The notes under the pieces: generated by a model | Seen by the model: only the letters and a program-made list of their open reading frames with translations | What the model was told of the DNA's origin: nothing | Databases searched by the model: none | Shown: positions 41,410-52,405 of the stretch, in pieces | Layout of the letters: each line of letters opens with the position of its first letter | Position numbering within the stretch: position 1 is the stretch's first letter | Source: Histomonas meleagridis | Taxonomy: Eukaryota > Parabasalia > Tritrichomonadida > Dientamoebidae | Assembly (NCBI GenBank): GCA_020186115.1 | Contig: WSYJ01000139.1 | Coordinates: forward strand, 124,001 to 188,000 | Direction: 5' to 3' | Length of the DNA: 64,000 nt | Position numbers and translations under genes: made by a program

Positions 41410-42453
41410 TTAACACTTTATATTTACAATTGCCTTTCCTGTTTCCTTATATTCGCACATTGTTATTGCAATCTTATCAAACAGTTGCACCTCTCCAATC
41501 GCCGCGCCTCCGATCCACACCGCATTTTCTCTTTCAACATTCGCCAAAACTTTAACTTTTCGATTAAATATATTTTTCGGCGCAATTTTCTTTATTTCTC
41601 CTTCGATTCTTTCAGGGAATCCCTTTAACATTGTATTTCCGCCAGCAATAAATATTTGTCCATACAACAAATTTCGTTCAGTTTTACTTTTAATACTTTT
41701 TATCGATTTATTTATCATTTTATGCAATCCATGTGATGAGTCAAAAAGAATTTCGGCGCATTCGAATAATTCTTTAGATAATGTGATTTCATGTTCATTA
41801 GGAAGTAATATTTTAGTGAATGGAATCGATTTGGACGATGATTTAGTAGCGACATATGCATATTTCTCTTTGATGTCTCGGACAATTTGGAGCCCAGAAG
41901 CTGAAGCAAGACTGCTATCATGGCTGGAAATAAGTTTTTGAAGCTGAGTGGTCACATCAAAGCCTGAAAGTTCAATTCGATTGGCAGAATTCATAATTTG
42001 AACTCCATCAATAACTGGAAGAGAACAAGAAACACCGTCACCAGAAACAAAAACAAGCATGTTGAGAAGACCTGATGAATATAAAGCAAGAACAGCTTCA
42101 TTTGTAGTATAATATGTAGGTATATTAAAGGTTTCGAAAAGAAGTTCTGCCATCTTCTCTCGTTTTTGTTTGGGGTTAAACATTGTTTCCGAAAGAATCG
42201 TTGGACGTTGGGATGGATCAGTTTTTAATTTATCGAAATATATGTAATGGAGAAGCTTTTCCATATCATCCCAATTTGTGACAACGCCACGATTAATTGG
42301 ACCCTGGAAACATTGTGTTTTTTTTAAATCGTTATCAACATTTTTAATTAATGCGTCAACAGGTTGAAAAACTGTTGGATTTTGATTTCCTGAAAAGCCA
42401 ATTTTACATCTCACTGAACCACAATCTATTACAATTGCTTTTGTTTCTTCCAC
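41410..42453 (-). CDS. Divergent actin-related protein
   Basis: 347 residues from ATG 42453. The actin ATPase fold is recognised by AIVIDCGSVRCKIGFSG (phosphate 1), an RGVVTNWDDMEKLLHYIY segment, FVSGDGVS (phosphate 2) and IFIAGGNTMLKGFPERI (adenosine). An ENAVWIGGAAIG segment is near the C-terminus. The protein is shorter than actin (375), with a compressed subdomain 2 and no DNase loop. It does not match ARP2 or ARP3 closely. Candidates are lineage-specific cytoskeletal or chromatin ARPs. It is divergent to the following LRR gene across 123 bp that contain an AACGAT motif. Confidence 0.88.
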   Translation of the reverse strand: MEETKAIVIDCGSVRCKIGFSGNQNPTVFQPVDALIKNVDNDLKKTQCFQGPINRGVVTNWDDMEKLLHYIYFDKLKTDPSQRPTILSETMFNPKQKREKMAELLFETFNIPTYYTTNEAVLALYSSGLLNMLVFVSGDGVSCSLPVIDGVQIMNSANRIELSGFDVTTQLQKLISSHDSSLASASGLQIVRDIKEKYAYVATKSSSKSIPFTKILLPNEHEITLSKELFECAEILFDSSHGLHKMINKSIKSIKSKTERNLLYGQIFIAGGNTMLKGFPERIEGEIKKIAPKNIFNRKVKVLANVERENAVWIGGAAIGEVQLFDKIAITMCEYKETGKAIVNIKC

Positions 42454-42576
42454 AACTTTAAATACGATAGAAAATTTGAATGATTAAAACGATTTTGAAT
42501 TTTGACTTGTTTTTGATCGTTTTTGTTGAATATAAATGTGTCAAATAAAATTCAAACAAATAATTAATGTCAGCAA

Positions 42577-44553
42577 ATGGATGATTCTATCAACAAACTT
42601 ATTGATGTTTTCTATCACAATAAAATCCAGGATCCAAATGCTGCCATCATAAACATGGATTACAATAATTTTGTGACACAATTTAAAAAAGGATTAAATA
42701 AAAAAATTTTAGATTTATCAAGGCAAAACATAGGAATGAATATTTTAAATCAACTACCAAAAATTCTTAGACAGTTAAAAGACATTCGAAATATTCAGCT
42801 ATATGGAAACTCAATTGGTGATGGAGGGATAAGTAATCTGTTTCAAATTTTATATTCCAATCCAAATATTACTGTTTTAAATATTGGATGTAACGCACTT
42901 ACAGATCAGTCATTTACTTCAATTATTGATATTATAACATCTAGTTCAATTGTATCACTTCAAATTGGAGGAAAAGATGGTCGCTTCAATAAATTTAGTA
43001 TTTTTTCAATCAAAGAAATATTACATGCAATTCGTGAAACAGAAAGAATTAGCTGCTTAGGAATTGGTGGCATCAAACTTAGCATTAGAGAATTTGGGAG
43101 AAGAAGAACGATAGCTCAGAAACTTGCCACTTTTGTTCGTAAGTACAGAAAATTGAGAACGCTGTCAATTTTTGATTGTGGTTTTAATCAAGAAGAAATG
43201 GAATTATTCATTAATAATGGACTTCTTACAAATGATCAATTACAAAACTTAGATGTTCATATGTTACCGATGTCAGATCGTGTTGGTAATAATTTTATGC
43301 ATAATTTATATCAAATGCATAATCTACGATATATTGATTTAAGTTATTGTCAATTAAATTCTCAATCTGGAATAGAACTTTCCACATCTCTAAACCAAAT
43401 GAAATATTTAACATCGATTAATTTAAGTCATAATGAAATTCGTGATTTAGGATTTATTGAAATATTAAAAGTTCTTTTAACAAATGATATTATCACAGAA
43501 ATTGATATTTCATATAATTCGATTGGACCGAAAATATCAAATTATTTATCACAATTAATTTCAGATAATAAAGTATTATATTCGATAAACTTAAGTGGAA
43601 ATTATATTTGTGATGAAGGAGCAAAATCAATTTCTTTATCGATAGAAACAAATGAATCAATAAAAAAGTTATATTTATCATCATGTAAAATCTCTGATGA
43701 TGGAGCAATTAATTTATGTAAATCACTTTCAAGGAACAAAACATTAAACTGTTTAAAAATTAATGATAATTTCATTAATAGAGAAACTGGTTATGAAATA
43801 ATAAATTCTCTTCGTGAAAATAATAACATTATAATTCTCGATTTAACTTCAACACAAATTGATCATTTTGTTATTCAAGCAGCAACAAATTTATGTAAAC
43901 GTAATAAACAAATACAAAAAGAAAAGAATTTTTTACCACTGAAAAAACAAATTATTCAATTGTCTATTCAACAAACAAAAATTCCTGAAGCTGAAATGCA
44001 ATTAAATTCTTTGGATTCGACACTTAAAGATTTGGAAAATAATATAAATGATGTTAACCAAACAATGGAAACAATTGAAAATCAATTAAATAAAAAAATA
44101 TCAAAATTAGAAAAGGCTATAAGTGAAATAGAAATAGATATTAATGAAAAAGAAAAATCAATTCAATCAAATGAAGATAAAAAACAAAAAATGGAAAATG
44201 AATTTAATGATAAATATAACGAAATTATCGAAAATACTGAAAAAGAAAAAAATTTAATTCATGCGCTTGAAAAAGAATCAAATGAATTGGATGAAAATAA
44301 TATCGAATTTAATAAAGAATATAATATTAAAAAAGATGAATTAGAAAAAGAACTTCAAAATTTGGTAAAAATTTTGGAAGAAACAAAAAATGTTCGAAAC
44401 GATCCAATTGCTATAAAAGATTATGAAATGCCTGATTTAGACTTCTTAAAGGACTTTAACGAAGATGAAGAGAAAATCTTCATCGTAGATGATGTAATAA
44501 ACAAAAAAGAACAAAAAAAGAAGAAAAAAAGCAAAAAGAAAAAGAAAAAATAA
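42577..44553 (+). CDS. Leucine-rich repeat (RNI type) + coiled-coil protein
   Basis: 658 residues from ATG 42577. Residues about 40-440 hold ribonuclease-inhibitor-type LRRs (for example IDLSYCQLNSQSG, SINLSHNEIRDLGF, EIDISYNSIGPK, SINLSGNYICDEGA, KLYLSSCKISDDGA). From about 465 to 610 a long Glu/Lys/Asn coiled coil follows, and the last residues are a lysine-rich tail (KKEQKKKKKSKKKKKK). This layout is common in flagellate cytoskeleton-associated LRR proteins. The lysine tail may bind nucleic acid or acidic tubulin tails. No exact family is assigned. Confidence 0.85.
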   Translation: MDDSINKLIDVFYHNKIQDPNAAIINMDYNNFVTQFKKGLNKKILDLSRQNIGMNILNQLPKILRQLKDIRNIQLYGNSIGDGGISNLFQILYSNPNITVLNIGCNALTDQSFTSIIDIITSSSIVSLQIGGKDGRFNKFSIFSIKEILHAIRETERISCLGIGGIKLSIREFGRRRTIAQKLATFVRKYRKLRTLSIFDCGFNQEEMELFINNGLLTNDQLQNLDVHMLPMSDRVGNNFMHNLYQMHNLRYIDLSYCQLNSQSGIELSTSLNQMKYLTSINLSHNEIRDLGFIEILKVLLTNDIITEIDISYNSIGPKISNYLSQLISDNKVLYSINLSGNYICDEGAKSISLSIETNESIKKLYLSSCKISDDGAINLCKSLSRNKTLNCLKINDNFINRETGYEIINSLRENNNIIILDLTSTQIDHFVIQAATNLCKRNKQIQKEKNFLPLKKQIIQLSIQQTKIPEAEMQLNSLDSTLKDLENNINDVNQTMETIENQLNKKISKLEKAISEIEIDINEKEKSIQSNEDKKQKMENEFNDKYNEIIENTEKEKNLIHALEKESNELDENNIEFNKEYNIKKDELEKELQNLVKILEETKNVRNDPIAIKDYEMPDLDFLKDFNEDEEKIFIVDDVINKKEQKKKKKSKKKKKK

Positions 44554-44631
44554 AATTGCGGTTTATTATTAAACGTGTTTTTAATATGAATTTGGCACTT
44601 TTTGGTCGTTTAAATGTCACTTTTTAGCTAA

Positions 44632-45473
44632 GGCATCGAAACCGAAGATGCTGATGTAAAGTTAATTAGAATCTATCATTTTTCTAAATCAATTCCATCA
44701 TTATTTGAAATTTTTGAAAATTTTCCTGATATAATTATTAACAATATTCATTGCACACAATCTCTGTGTGTATTGGTTCACTCCTTAACGTATAAAAGAG
44801 TGAATAAAAATTGGACGGAAGAATTAATATGTGTAAATCCAACTGATAAAGTTCGAATCAGTCATATTTCATGCGGATTCTTTAGCATTACAAGCGTTGG
44901 CTAAAATCACCAAATATTTATGTAATCAAGATTTTTATTGTTATATTAAATGTGACTTTGCATTTAAATGAACAAATAAAATTTTTGTTTATTCCTTTTG
45001 TGAATGATTTTTTTAATTCTTTGAACTTGAGATTAATAAATGAACAAAATAACTCTTCGATTTTAACAGAAACTATTGTGGCGGCATTAGATATTTTAGG
45101 AAATTGTATAATAAAGGAACAATTTCCTTTCGATAATTTGTTGAATTTAATGGTGAATGCTTTTCCTATTGTGGAAGGCGTCTGTTAATGTTATTACTTT
45201 TATGCATTTTTAACTTGTAACTTCGATAAAATGGAAAATGAAACAAAAATAAAATATTTGAAAATGTTCATTATTTTGTTGGTACAGCCGTATAGTAACT
45301 TGTTGGAAATGAAAATAGGTTTGGAAACTTGTAAAGTTATTTTTGACTTGTCAAAACAATTGTTTAATATTGAAGCAATTCTGAACCTTCTGAATGGTAA
45401 TGAAAAAAAATTTTCGTTTTTCATGGACTCGGTACAGGAAATTATATATGAATTTTCGGCAACAGATAAATAA
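44632..45473 (+). pseudogene. Degraded helical-repeat (HEAT/karyopherin-like) gene
   Basis: Three coding-like pieces in different frames follow one another: 44.64-44.90 kb (KLIRIYHFSKSIPSLFEIFE; SLCVLVHSLTYKRV), 44.95-45.19 kb (TLHLNEQIKFLFIPFVNDFF) and 45.23-45.47 kb (KYLKMFIILLVQPYSNLLEM). All are amphipathic helical pairs of the sort found in importin/exportin HEAT repeats. No start codon or continuous frame exists. I infer a relic; the family is a guess. Confidence 0.35.
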
Positions 45474-45690
45474 AATATGTTTTGTTTGGATATTTTTGTA
45501 GTGTATAAAATCATCATTTTATTTATCAAAATTGATTCTAATATTAGAATTATTCAAAATTATATATTTCACAAATATAAATGTGTTATCATTTGTTTTT
45601 TTCTAAAATTCTCATCCTCATACAATTAAACAAGTTATTCATTTTAAAATAAGTGAATGAAAAATATTATTAAAACTAGTTTAAATTTAT

Positions 45691-46575
45691 TCATATATCA
45701 TTAATGAATTTTTCTTCTTTGAAATCATCTGCAAAAGGATCTTCATCAATATTGGTAACAATAACGCCTGTTTCAAATGAGTTTTCATGTGGTTCGTTTC
45801 CTTCAAAACTTTCCCCTTCTATCTCACTTAAATCTTTTTTATTTCGTAATCGAATTAATACCACAATAAGTAATATGATAATAATGACAACTATAACAAC
45901 TAAAACACATGCTGCTATGGTTAATGTTGTGTTATTATTATCATTCATAATTATTTCATTTTCATATAAAATAGTAAATGAATTAATGTAATAACTATAA
46001 TAAAATGTATATGCAATAACTATGTATTCATAATATATATGTTCTGTTTGAATATAAGTAAAAATTGAATTAAATAATGAAAGCGAAAATGTCATTAAAT
46101 TTGTTGATTTATAAATTAAAATTTTACTATTAATAGTAATGTTTGTTAGACCAGTGCAATAACCAAAAGCAGAATCCCCTATTTATATTATGTTTTCAGT
46201 AATTAATTTTGGGAATAAAGAACATTTATAGAATGCATAATTTCCTATTGTCATAACTGATTCGGGAATAAAAATATCATTTAAATTAGAGCATTCATAA
46301 AATGCATAATTGCCAATTATTGTAACTGTACATCCCATTGTGACTGTATTTAATGAATTACATCTTTCAAAAACATTATTTGGAATTTCGGTGATTCCTG
46401 GATTTATAACAACAAATTTTGCTTCATATTTGCTAGTATCGATAAAATCATTGGGATTATAAATTATAATTAAAGTAGTTCCATCATAAGATTGAAGTGA
46501 ATGAGAAAAAAATAAGATATAAAATATCATGACAAAAGTATTTTTGATTTTTAGCTTTCTTTTATATTTATTCAT
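45691..46575 (-). pseudogene. BspA-like leucine-rich surface protein with one in-frame stop
   Basis: From ATG 46575 (MNKYKRKLKIKN) the protein has a signal peptide (MIFYILFFSHSLQS), then LRR_5/BspA repeats (ITEIPNNVFERCNSLNTVTM; IGNYAFYECSNLNDIFIPES; IGDSAFGYCTGLTNITI). Next come a transmembrane helix (LTIAACVLVVIVVIIIILLI) and an acidic cytoplasmic tail. A TAA at 46183-46185 interrupts an otherwise continuous frame, and the next repeat continues in phase for 28 codons and beyond. BspA-like proteins are a large trichomonad surface family proposed to act in adhesion. It is a recent nonsense mutation, a sequencing error, or readthrough. Length is small for the family. Confidence 0.72.
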
Positions 46576-46740
46576 GAGAATTTTTGCTTTACATTTTTTT
46601 CTCCTGAATAAAAACAAAACAATTATGGTTTTAATAAAATGAAATAAAATTAATGTTGCACACATTAAAATTATATGAAAAACATTAAATTGTTCCTTTT
46701 TTAGATTATTATAAAGAAAATTGGATCTATTCAGTAACAC

Positions 46741-47431
46741 ATCTCCAATACATTCAAACGAAGTTAAACTTTTGATGTTTATTTAATATCAAAAATTTAA
46801 ATGAATATTGATTAAATTGATGAGAATTCATGATGAAATTTTCTTTTATAACTTTAATGTTCATAAAGGTTGAGCGCTGAAAGTTTCTTCTGCTATCTAA
46901 TTTCATCAAAAAAAAAATTATATTTTCGAAATGCTCTTAGTTTCCCTTCATTATAAATAGCATAATTAGAAGAAAAAAGTGTGTTGATAAGAATGAAATG
47001 AATGATAAATGAAAATTCTTCTCCATAACGACAACAGGTCACCTGACTTTTTTTCTTCAATTTAATTCAAATATTGTTTAATCAATATGATACAAAAAAT
47101 CACGCACAAATAATCAATTGAAATCAATGACTCTTTATTAAGAAATAAAGAACTCAAATATAAGATTAAAATTATTAAAGGATGTTTTATTTTTATAGAA
47201 GTGAAAAAACTGATTTATGAATTTTCAGTATATCGGATTTATCGCAAAATAAACATCAAAATAAAAAATCCATCCCTACACTCACTTTTATTATGTGGAT
47301 AATATTTCGTTAAATAATTGTTTTAATCTTCAATTTGACTTTACTCAGAGTATTATGGATGTCCATAAAAAAATATCCAGCTTAGAGTGAGAATTTTCAA
47401 TTAGGAAAATAATTGTAAATAATTATTGACT
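46741..47431. other. Gene-free stretch
   Basis: AT-rich, no credible gene. Nothing else seen. Confidence 0.5.
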
Positions 47432-48400
47432 TTATTTATTATCTAATGCATCATCTACTGCTCCAACAATCAAAGCAAGTGGCACTTTTACGGTTATTGC
47501 GTTCTTTTGGAAGAACACAATGACAACAATTGCGTCCTTCTTCGAGTCAGGTGCCGCAAACAAAAACTTTGAACCCTCCAAAGGTTTTGTCAGTTTTACT
47601 GTAATTGTTTTATTGTTGTTATCAATATTTGTGATTGATAAAAATGCGCCGTTATGAAGCGCAACAATATAACCGCACGTTACATCCCATAATTGCAGTG
47701 TACACTGGCTTAAACCAAAGGACTTGCCGCCAACCAAATGGAACTTTAGATTGTGCTTCTTTAATTGTGTCGCAATTATTATTTTTGTATCATCGACTTT
47801 AAGAAATGATTTCGGTGGAAAATTAGGATAAAAATCTGTAAGCTTTCCATCAGAATAAAGTTGCATACCATCGCTGGTTGTTAGTAAGTATCCATCAAGA
47901 TAAGGTGTGATTGATGTAGCACTGACATTAAATTGTTTAACAATGGAATAGTCATCTAAATTTACTTTAACAACAAGAAACCTACTTGGTGTAATAATAG
48001 CTATTTCAAATGGTTCGACGTTTGAGCCACAAAAACTTATTATATCATAAACATCAGATATTAAAAATTTGGATAGAACAAGACGACGTGGACAATCAAA
48101 AACCGTGAAGTGATTACTTTCATCAAGACATATAAGCGAAGGCTGGGGCTTTGGAAGATGTGATTCATTGATGAGAATATTGGCTTGGCTACAATCAACA
48201 AGAATACAACTTGCTTGGCGTATCTTGCACATGTGTTTGTAGAAGGTATTGTGCATACCACCAAGTGGGCGATTTGCTTCAAAAGGTGAACATATCATAA
48301 TATCGGTTCCCATTATGATGGCTAACACAGATCTGTCGAATTTAACAACGTTCTCTACTTCTTGCTCAAAAACAAGTAGATTAGTTTCTTGAGGATCCAT
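47432..48400 (-). CDS. Unrecognised 322-aa protein, probably beta-propeller-like
   Basis: 322 residues from ATG 48400. The sequence is mostly alternating beta-type strands with short turns (SLICLDESNHFTVFDCPRRL; EIAIITPSRFLVVKVNLDDY; TSITPYLDGYLLTTSDGMQL; LQLWDVTCGYIVALHNGAFL), compatible with a degenerate propeller, possibly WD-like. No signal peptide or membrane helix. An inverted AACGG motif (48449-48453, in ggagaccgtttttc) lies about 50 bp upstream, in the same GAGACCGTTT context seen before the 506-aa genes. Function unknown. Confidence 0.7.
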   Translation of the reverse strand: MDPQETNLLVFEQEVENVVKFDRSVLAIIMGTDIMICSPFEANRPLGGMHNTFYKHMCKIRQASCILVDCSQANILINESHLPKPQPSLICLDESNHFTVFDCPRRLVLSKFLISDVYDIISFCGSNVEPFEIAIITPSRFLVVKVNLDDYSIVKQFNVSATSITPYLDGYLLTTSDGMQLYSDGKLTDFYPNFPPKSFLKVDDTKIIIATQLKKHNLKFHLVGGKSFGLSQCTLQLWDVTCGYIVALHNGAFLSITNIDNNNKTITVKLTKPLEGSKFLFAAPDSKKDAIVVIVFFQKNAITVKVPLALIVGAVDDALDNK

Positions 48401-48448
48401 TTTTTATCTCTTGCGTTTTGAGTCCGCGGGCTGTTCAATATAAGGAGA

Positions 48449-48453
48449 CCGTT
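48449..48453 (-). promoter_or_regulatory. AACGGTCTC element
   Basis: On the minus strand the sequence reads AAACGGTCTCC upstream of the 322-aa gene. The same AACGGTCTC occurs next to the 506-aa gene copies (5839-5847 and 16587-16595). Confidence 0.3.
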
Positions 48454-48855
48454 TTTCATATGCTGACACTTATTTTCTTGAAATAGATAGCATGTTGTTT
48501 TTCGAACAAAATTAATAAGTAAAGCCCAACGCCCTTGAAGCAAAAATACATTTTATTGCTTAAAAAATAGTGATTAAATTTTGATTAATAATTTTCGAAT
48601 TTCATGAAAAATTAAAAAAGCTATCACTCGATTTATTTATATGATAAAGTTTCTTTATATAAGCGTTCAAGAAAAATTATGTATAAACATTTAAAAATAA
48701 ATACGATGATATCCTTAGATTGGGAATTACAAATGTTATCATTTATTATTGTTACACTATCAATCCATTTTTAAAGTATTTTAATGAAAATCAAAAATTA
48801 TTTTATTTCATTTTTAAAATATTCAAAAATTAGAATTAAATAAAAAATATTTCTT

Positions 48856-49589
48856 TTAGTTATTTTCTTTTTCAACCCACAATAAATGATTTTCTTGCAA
48901 CAATCGTAATATCATAAGTGACTCATTGTAATCTGAACTCATCGAATCCAAATTATCAACTGTCTCTGTGAATGTACGCGATGCGAGTTCGATCGCTTGT
49001 TCATGGAAGCCCATAATTTCATATAGAAAAACGGAATAATTTAATACAACACCTAAATATGTTGACGAAGTGGGTGAAAGTTCATTCTTAGCAATGGCAA
49101 GTGCTTCATCATAACATTGACTGGCTTTGGTGATGTATTCGGAAACATCTTCGCCTTTGTTCTCACAAATATACCGGTAATAATCTCCTTGCATTTTCGC
49201 ATAAAAAACTCGTTGTTCACCTGCATATGTTTGTGGTAATAACGTGTCCTTGATAAGGTTAATAAGATCTAAGCAAATATCTTTTAATTCGCTTTTGAGA
49301 ATAGTTAAATATTCAAACAACTTTTGTTGACGTGCTGGTTTGTTGTTATTAGATGGATCTTGTAAATGTGTCTCAACTTCTCGAATAGCATTTCGTCGCA
49401 ATGTAACTGCATTTTTTATAAACTAAAGAAAGAAGAACTTTCTCATCTTCACTTAATACTGGATTAAGTTCAATAATCTTCTTAATCATATCAATATATT
49501 CATTTTTCTTCTTCCATACCTTCATTAGGAACTCCATTATTATATTGAATTCGAAGATAATAAATAAGTTGTTCTCGTTCGTCACTCAT
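48856..49589 (-). pseudogene. 14-3-3 protein, left copy with two homopolymer frameshifts
   Basis: ATG 49589 opens MSDEREQLIYYLRIQYNNG, the helical start shared with the right copy at 63824. Frame shifts occur near 49511-49515 (an extra A) and near 49417-49422 (six A where the right copy has five). The rest (48856-49401) is open and carries the 14-3-3 groove: NAIREVE, YYRYICE, DEALAIAKNELSPTSSTYLG, LNYSVFLYEI and a final LLQENHLLW helix. 14-3-3 dimers bind phosphoserine motifs in many client proteins in the cytosol. The two shifts fall in A-runs, so an assembly error is possible. Confidence 0.88.
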
Positions 49590-49671
49590 ACGAAATACGT
49601 TTATTTTATATTTTTTGTAAATATCTGAAAAATATTGTAATGATAACCGTAGTTGTAAATAAACGGCTTCC

Positions 49672-49676
49672 TATGA
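49672..49676. promoter_or_regulatory. AACGG motif upstream of 14-3-3 (left copy)
   Basis: AAATAAACGGCTTCC lies about 85 bp upstream of the 14-3-3 start. The same motif is at 63747-63751 (inverted) in the right copy. Confidence 0.25.
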
Positions 49677-50037
49677 TTTATGAAATATTCTGTTTTAATA
49701 AAAGATATATAAAATCTTTATCAACAAGAATCCACTATCAAAAAGAGAAAATATTATCAATTCGAAGAATAAATTAATTATCATTAAGATTAATGTTTAT
49801 TTAATTTATGTACTTAAAAAAAAAAAAATAATATTTTTAGAATAACAAAATTTAAAAAAATATATAAAATAAAAAATTATTTAGCAAAATCATCAAAATT
49901 ATGAATCATGAAGAAAAACGTCTTCCTCTTGTAAAAAGAATCCGTTAAAATCGATTGAAAATTAAATTCAAGAAGATTTTGGCCAAACACAACCAAAATT
50001 TTAAATATCACGATATAAATAAGGAATATGAAAAAGT

Positions 50038-51752
50038 ATGAATGAAGAAGAAAACAAAGATGGACGTTATTTCCCAAGTGATAGTGAAATGCAAATTTTT
50101 AATTAATTATCTTCAAATTTATTTTTCACATCCAGAAAGATCTATTCAACGATCACAAGTTGTTCAAACAGTTGTAGGTATTCTTTCTACGACTAATAAA
50201 CATTGGAGTCATCGAACAGTTCGTTTATGGTTTAATAATAATAAACGCGTTTTTTTACGACCAAATTCACCTAATTCATCTAATTCGTCAAGTTCAAGTC
50301 AAAGTCCTAATCAGAATATTGTTTCAAGTCAATCACAAGAAATTAAAACAGAAACGAGTTCAAGTTTTTTCGTCACAAGTCAAATTTTTTGATTCCAACG
50401 CGATCTTTATCAGTTACACAATTTCCTATTAAACAAGAACAAGAACCACAAATCATTTCAACGCCACAATATGTTTCATCACAAAGTAAACAACCTAAAC
50501 GTGGTACATTAGCTATGGAATTATTAATCTCTAATGAAAACATATTACAGAAACCACAACAAATTTTTCAAGCACAAGTTGAATCAGAGAATCATATTAC
50601 AGAGAAAATTATATCATTACATAATCAAAGATTGGAAGAATTAATTGGAGTTCAACAATCGCGAACATCATTAATTGATTTTTCGACAGTTCCACAACAT
50701 GAATTTCAAAACATTCGCCGAATTAATACATTTAATAATAATAATAATTCTATTAATATTAATCCTAATGAAAACAAAGAAGATAATTTACCTACTTTAG
50801 ATAATTATCAACCATATGAACTCATTGAAAGTAGTTATATATTACATAATGGTGAAAGTATTATTATTACATATAATACAGAAGAACAACGACGAAAGAT
50901 TCATATTCAAGAACAAGTTAATGATATTGAATTTTTATCACCAGTCACATCTATAGTTTATAATTATCAAGATAATTTAATATGGGTTCATAGTGATAAA
51001 TATATTAAATCATATTATCTTGATACATTTGAAAATGTACATAATCTTCTAATTAGTCATCGTCGATCATATCAATCAGTAATTAATTTTTGGAATGATA
51101 ATTTAGTATTAGCGACAGGTTCAACTATTCTTTCATGGTCACCAGAACTTTTAAGTCAAGTTAAAGAAACGGAAGATGAAGAGAAATTTGATATTTGTTT
51201 ATGTTTATCTCTTCCGAATATTTCATCTGTTACTACATTAGGTGAATCACTTGTAGTTGGATCAAGTGAATATCATAGTATTCAAATCTATGCGAAGAAT
51301 GGAGCCATAATTTCACGATGTATTGGCCATTCATCAGGAATTACATCATTATCAAGTTATGATGAAAATATGTTTTTATCAGGATCAGCTGATCAAACGT
51401 GTAAAATGTGGGATTTACGAGTTTCACAACCTATTTTTAATATCATTCGACATGACGGGATTGTTACTAGTGTTTTTGGGAATGTTACAGAAAGTCCGAA
51501 TTTAATCTTTACAGGGGGTAATGATGGAATAGTTCGATGTTGGGATATTCGAGAATTTAAACATTTATTTACATTACCAATTGGTGAAACGTCACCACAA
51601 AACATTCATTATAATCATGAAATGCAACGACTTACGATTGTTACTAGTGAAGTTACATCAGATTATTTTTTATGATAATTGTAAATTCGGACAAAAAATT
51701 TGATCGAAATATTATATTTCAACCAAATTCTGTTTTAAATTTTCATTTTTAA
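50038..51752 (+). pseudogene. Homeodomain-like / WD40 protein, left copy with frameshifts
   Basis: Twin of 61665-63384. It opens at ATG 50038 (MNEEENKDGRYFPSDSEMQI). An extra T near 50096-50100 shifts the frame, and changed T-runs near 50365-50388 shift it again. From 50389 to 51675 it is open, then an extra T near 51664-51670 ends it early compared with the twin, whose tail runs about 25 residues longer. N-terminal part: a homeodomain-like helix with VRLWFNNNKRVF. C-terminal part: WD40 blades (GHSSGITSLSSYDENMFLSG; TCKMWDLRV; GGNDGIVRCWDIREF). It could be a chromatin or transcription regulator. Confidence 0.75.
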
Positions 51753-51829
51753 ATAAAATATTAAATTCGAAAAGATAAATTTTAGAAAATTTGATTCCAA
51801 TAAAAAAATTTTTTTTGTTTTCTTTTTGA

Positions 51830-52351
51830 TTAATGTTTTTTAACAACAGCATCAGATAACCAATTCATTCCATCAACAAGTCCCTAACCCTGTAAGTGCA
51901 CAACTTGCTTCAATGTGATATCGCGATTGATCAATGACTTGTAAATCTAATGCTTCACTAAGCTTTTCAACTGAAACTGCACCTTCTATGTCTTGTTTGT
52001 TGGCAAATATTAAGATAGGACATCCTTTAAGTTGTGGTGATTGAACAATTTGATGAAATTCTTGTTTGGCAGTGGCAAATTGTGTTTTATCTGAAGAATC
52101 AACGACAAAAATTACTCCTTGTGCTCCATTAAAATAATGTCGCCATAATGGTCGAATTTTATCTTGTCCTCCTAAATCCCAGACACAAAATTCTAAATCT
52201 CCAAAATGAACAGTTTCCATGGTAAAACCAACTGTAGCAACTGTATGAACAACTTCATTCTTCTTAAGACGATACAATATAGTGGTTTTACCTGCGGCTC
52301 CAATACCAAGCATCAAGATTCGATACTCTGGTTTCGCGCTACAACCTCCCA
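51830..52351 (-). pseudogene. ARF-family small GTPase, left copy, one frameshift
   Basis: From ATG 52351 (MGGCSAKPEYRILMLG) the frame is open through the switch regions to about 51884, where an extra G/C (CCC versus CC) shifts it; the intact twin is 61066-61587. Motifs: Gly2 for myristoylation, P-loop GIGAAGKTT, switch II WDLGGQDKIRPLW, NKQD, and a SCAL/G5-like segment. A MULE (52406-54935) sits 54 bp upstream, within its probable promoter, so expression of this copy may be altered. Confidence 0.9.
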
Positions 52352-52376
52352 TATTGTTGAACTGCTTTATATGAAA

Positions 52377-52381
52377 CCGTT
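52377..52381 (-). promoter_or_regulatory. AACGG motif upstream of ARF (left copy)
   Basis: Minus-strand reading TAATAAACGGTTTC, 25 bp before the ARF start. The MULE inserted a further 25 bp upstream, sparing this motif. Confidence 0.3.
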
Positions 52382-52405
52382 TATTACGATGGAAAAAAAT
52401 TTTCT

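Larger units (their letters stand above)
49415..52405 (+). repeat. Inverted duplication B, left arm
   Basis: Reverse-complement partner of 61016-64000: the 14-3-3 start, homeodomain/WD40 gene and ARF gene in inverted order. The right arm runs off the window, so the true length is unknown. Differences are mainly homopolymer lengths plus substitutions such as Ser to Cys at ARF residue 5. The inner edge is exactly where MULE copy 2 begins. Confidence 0.9.
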
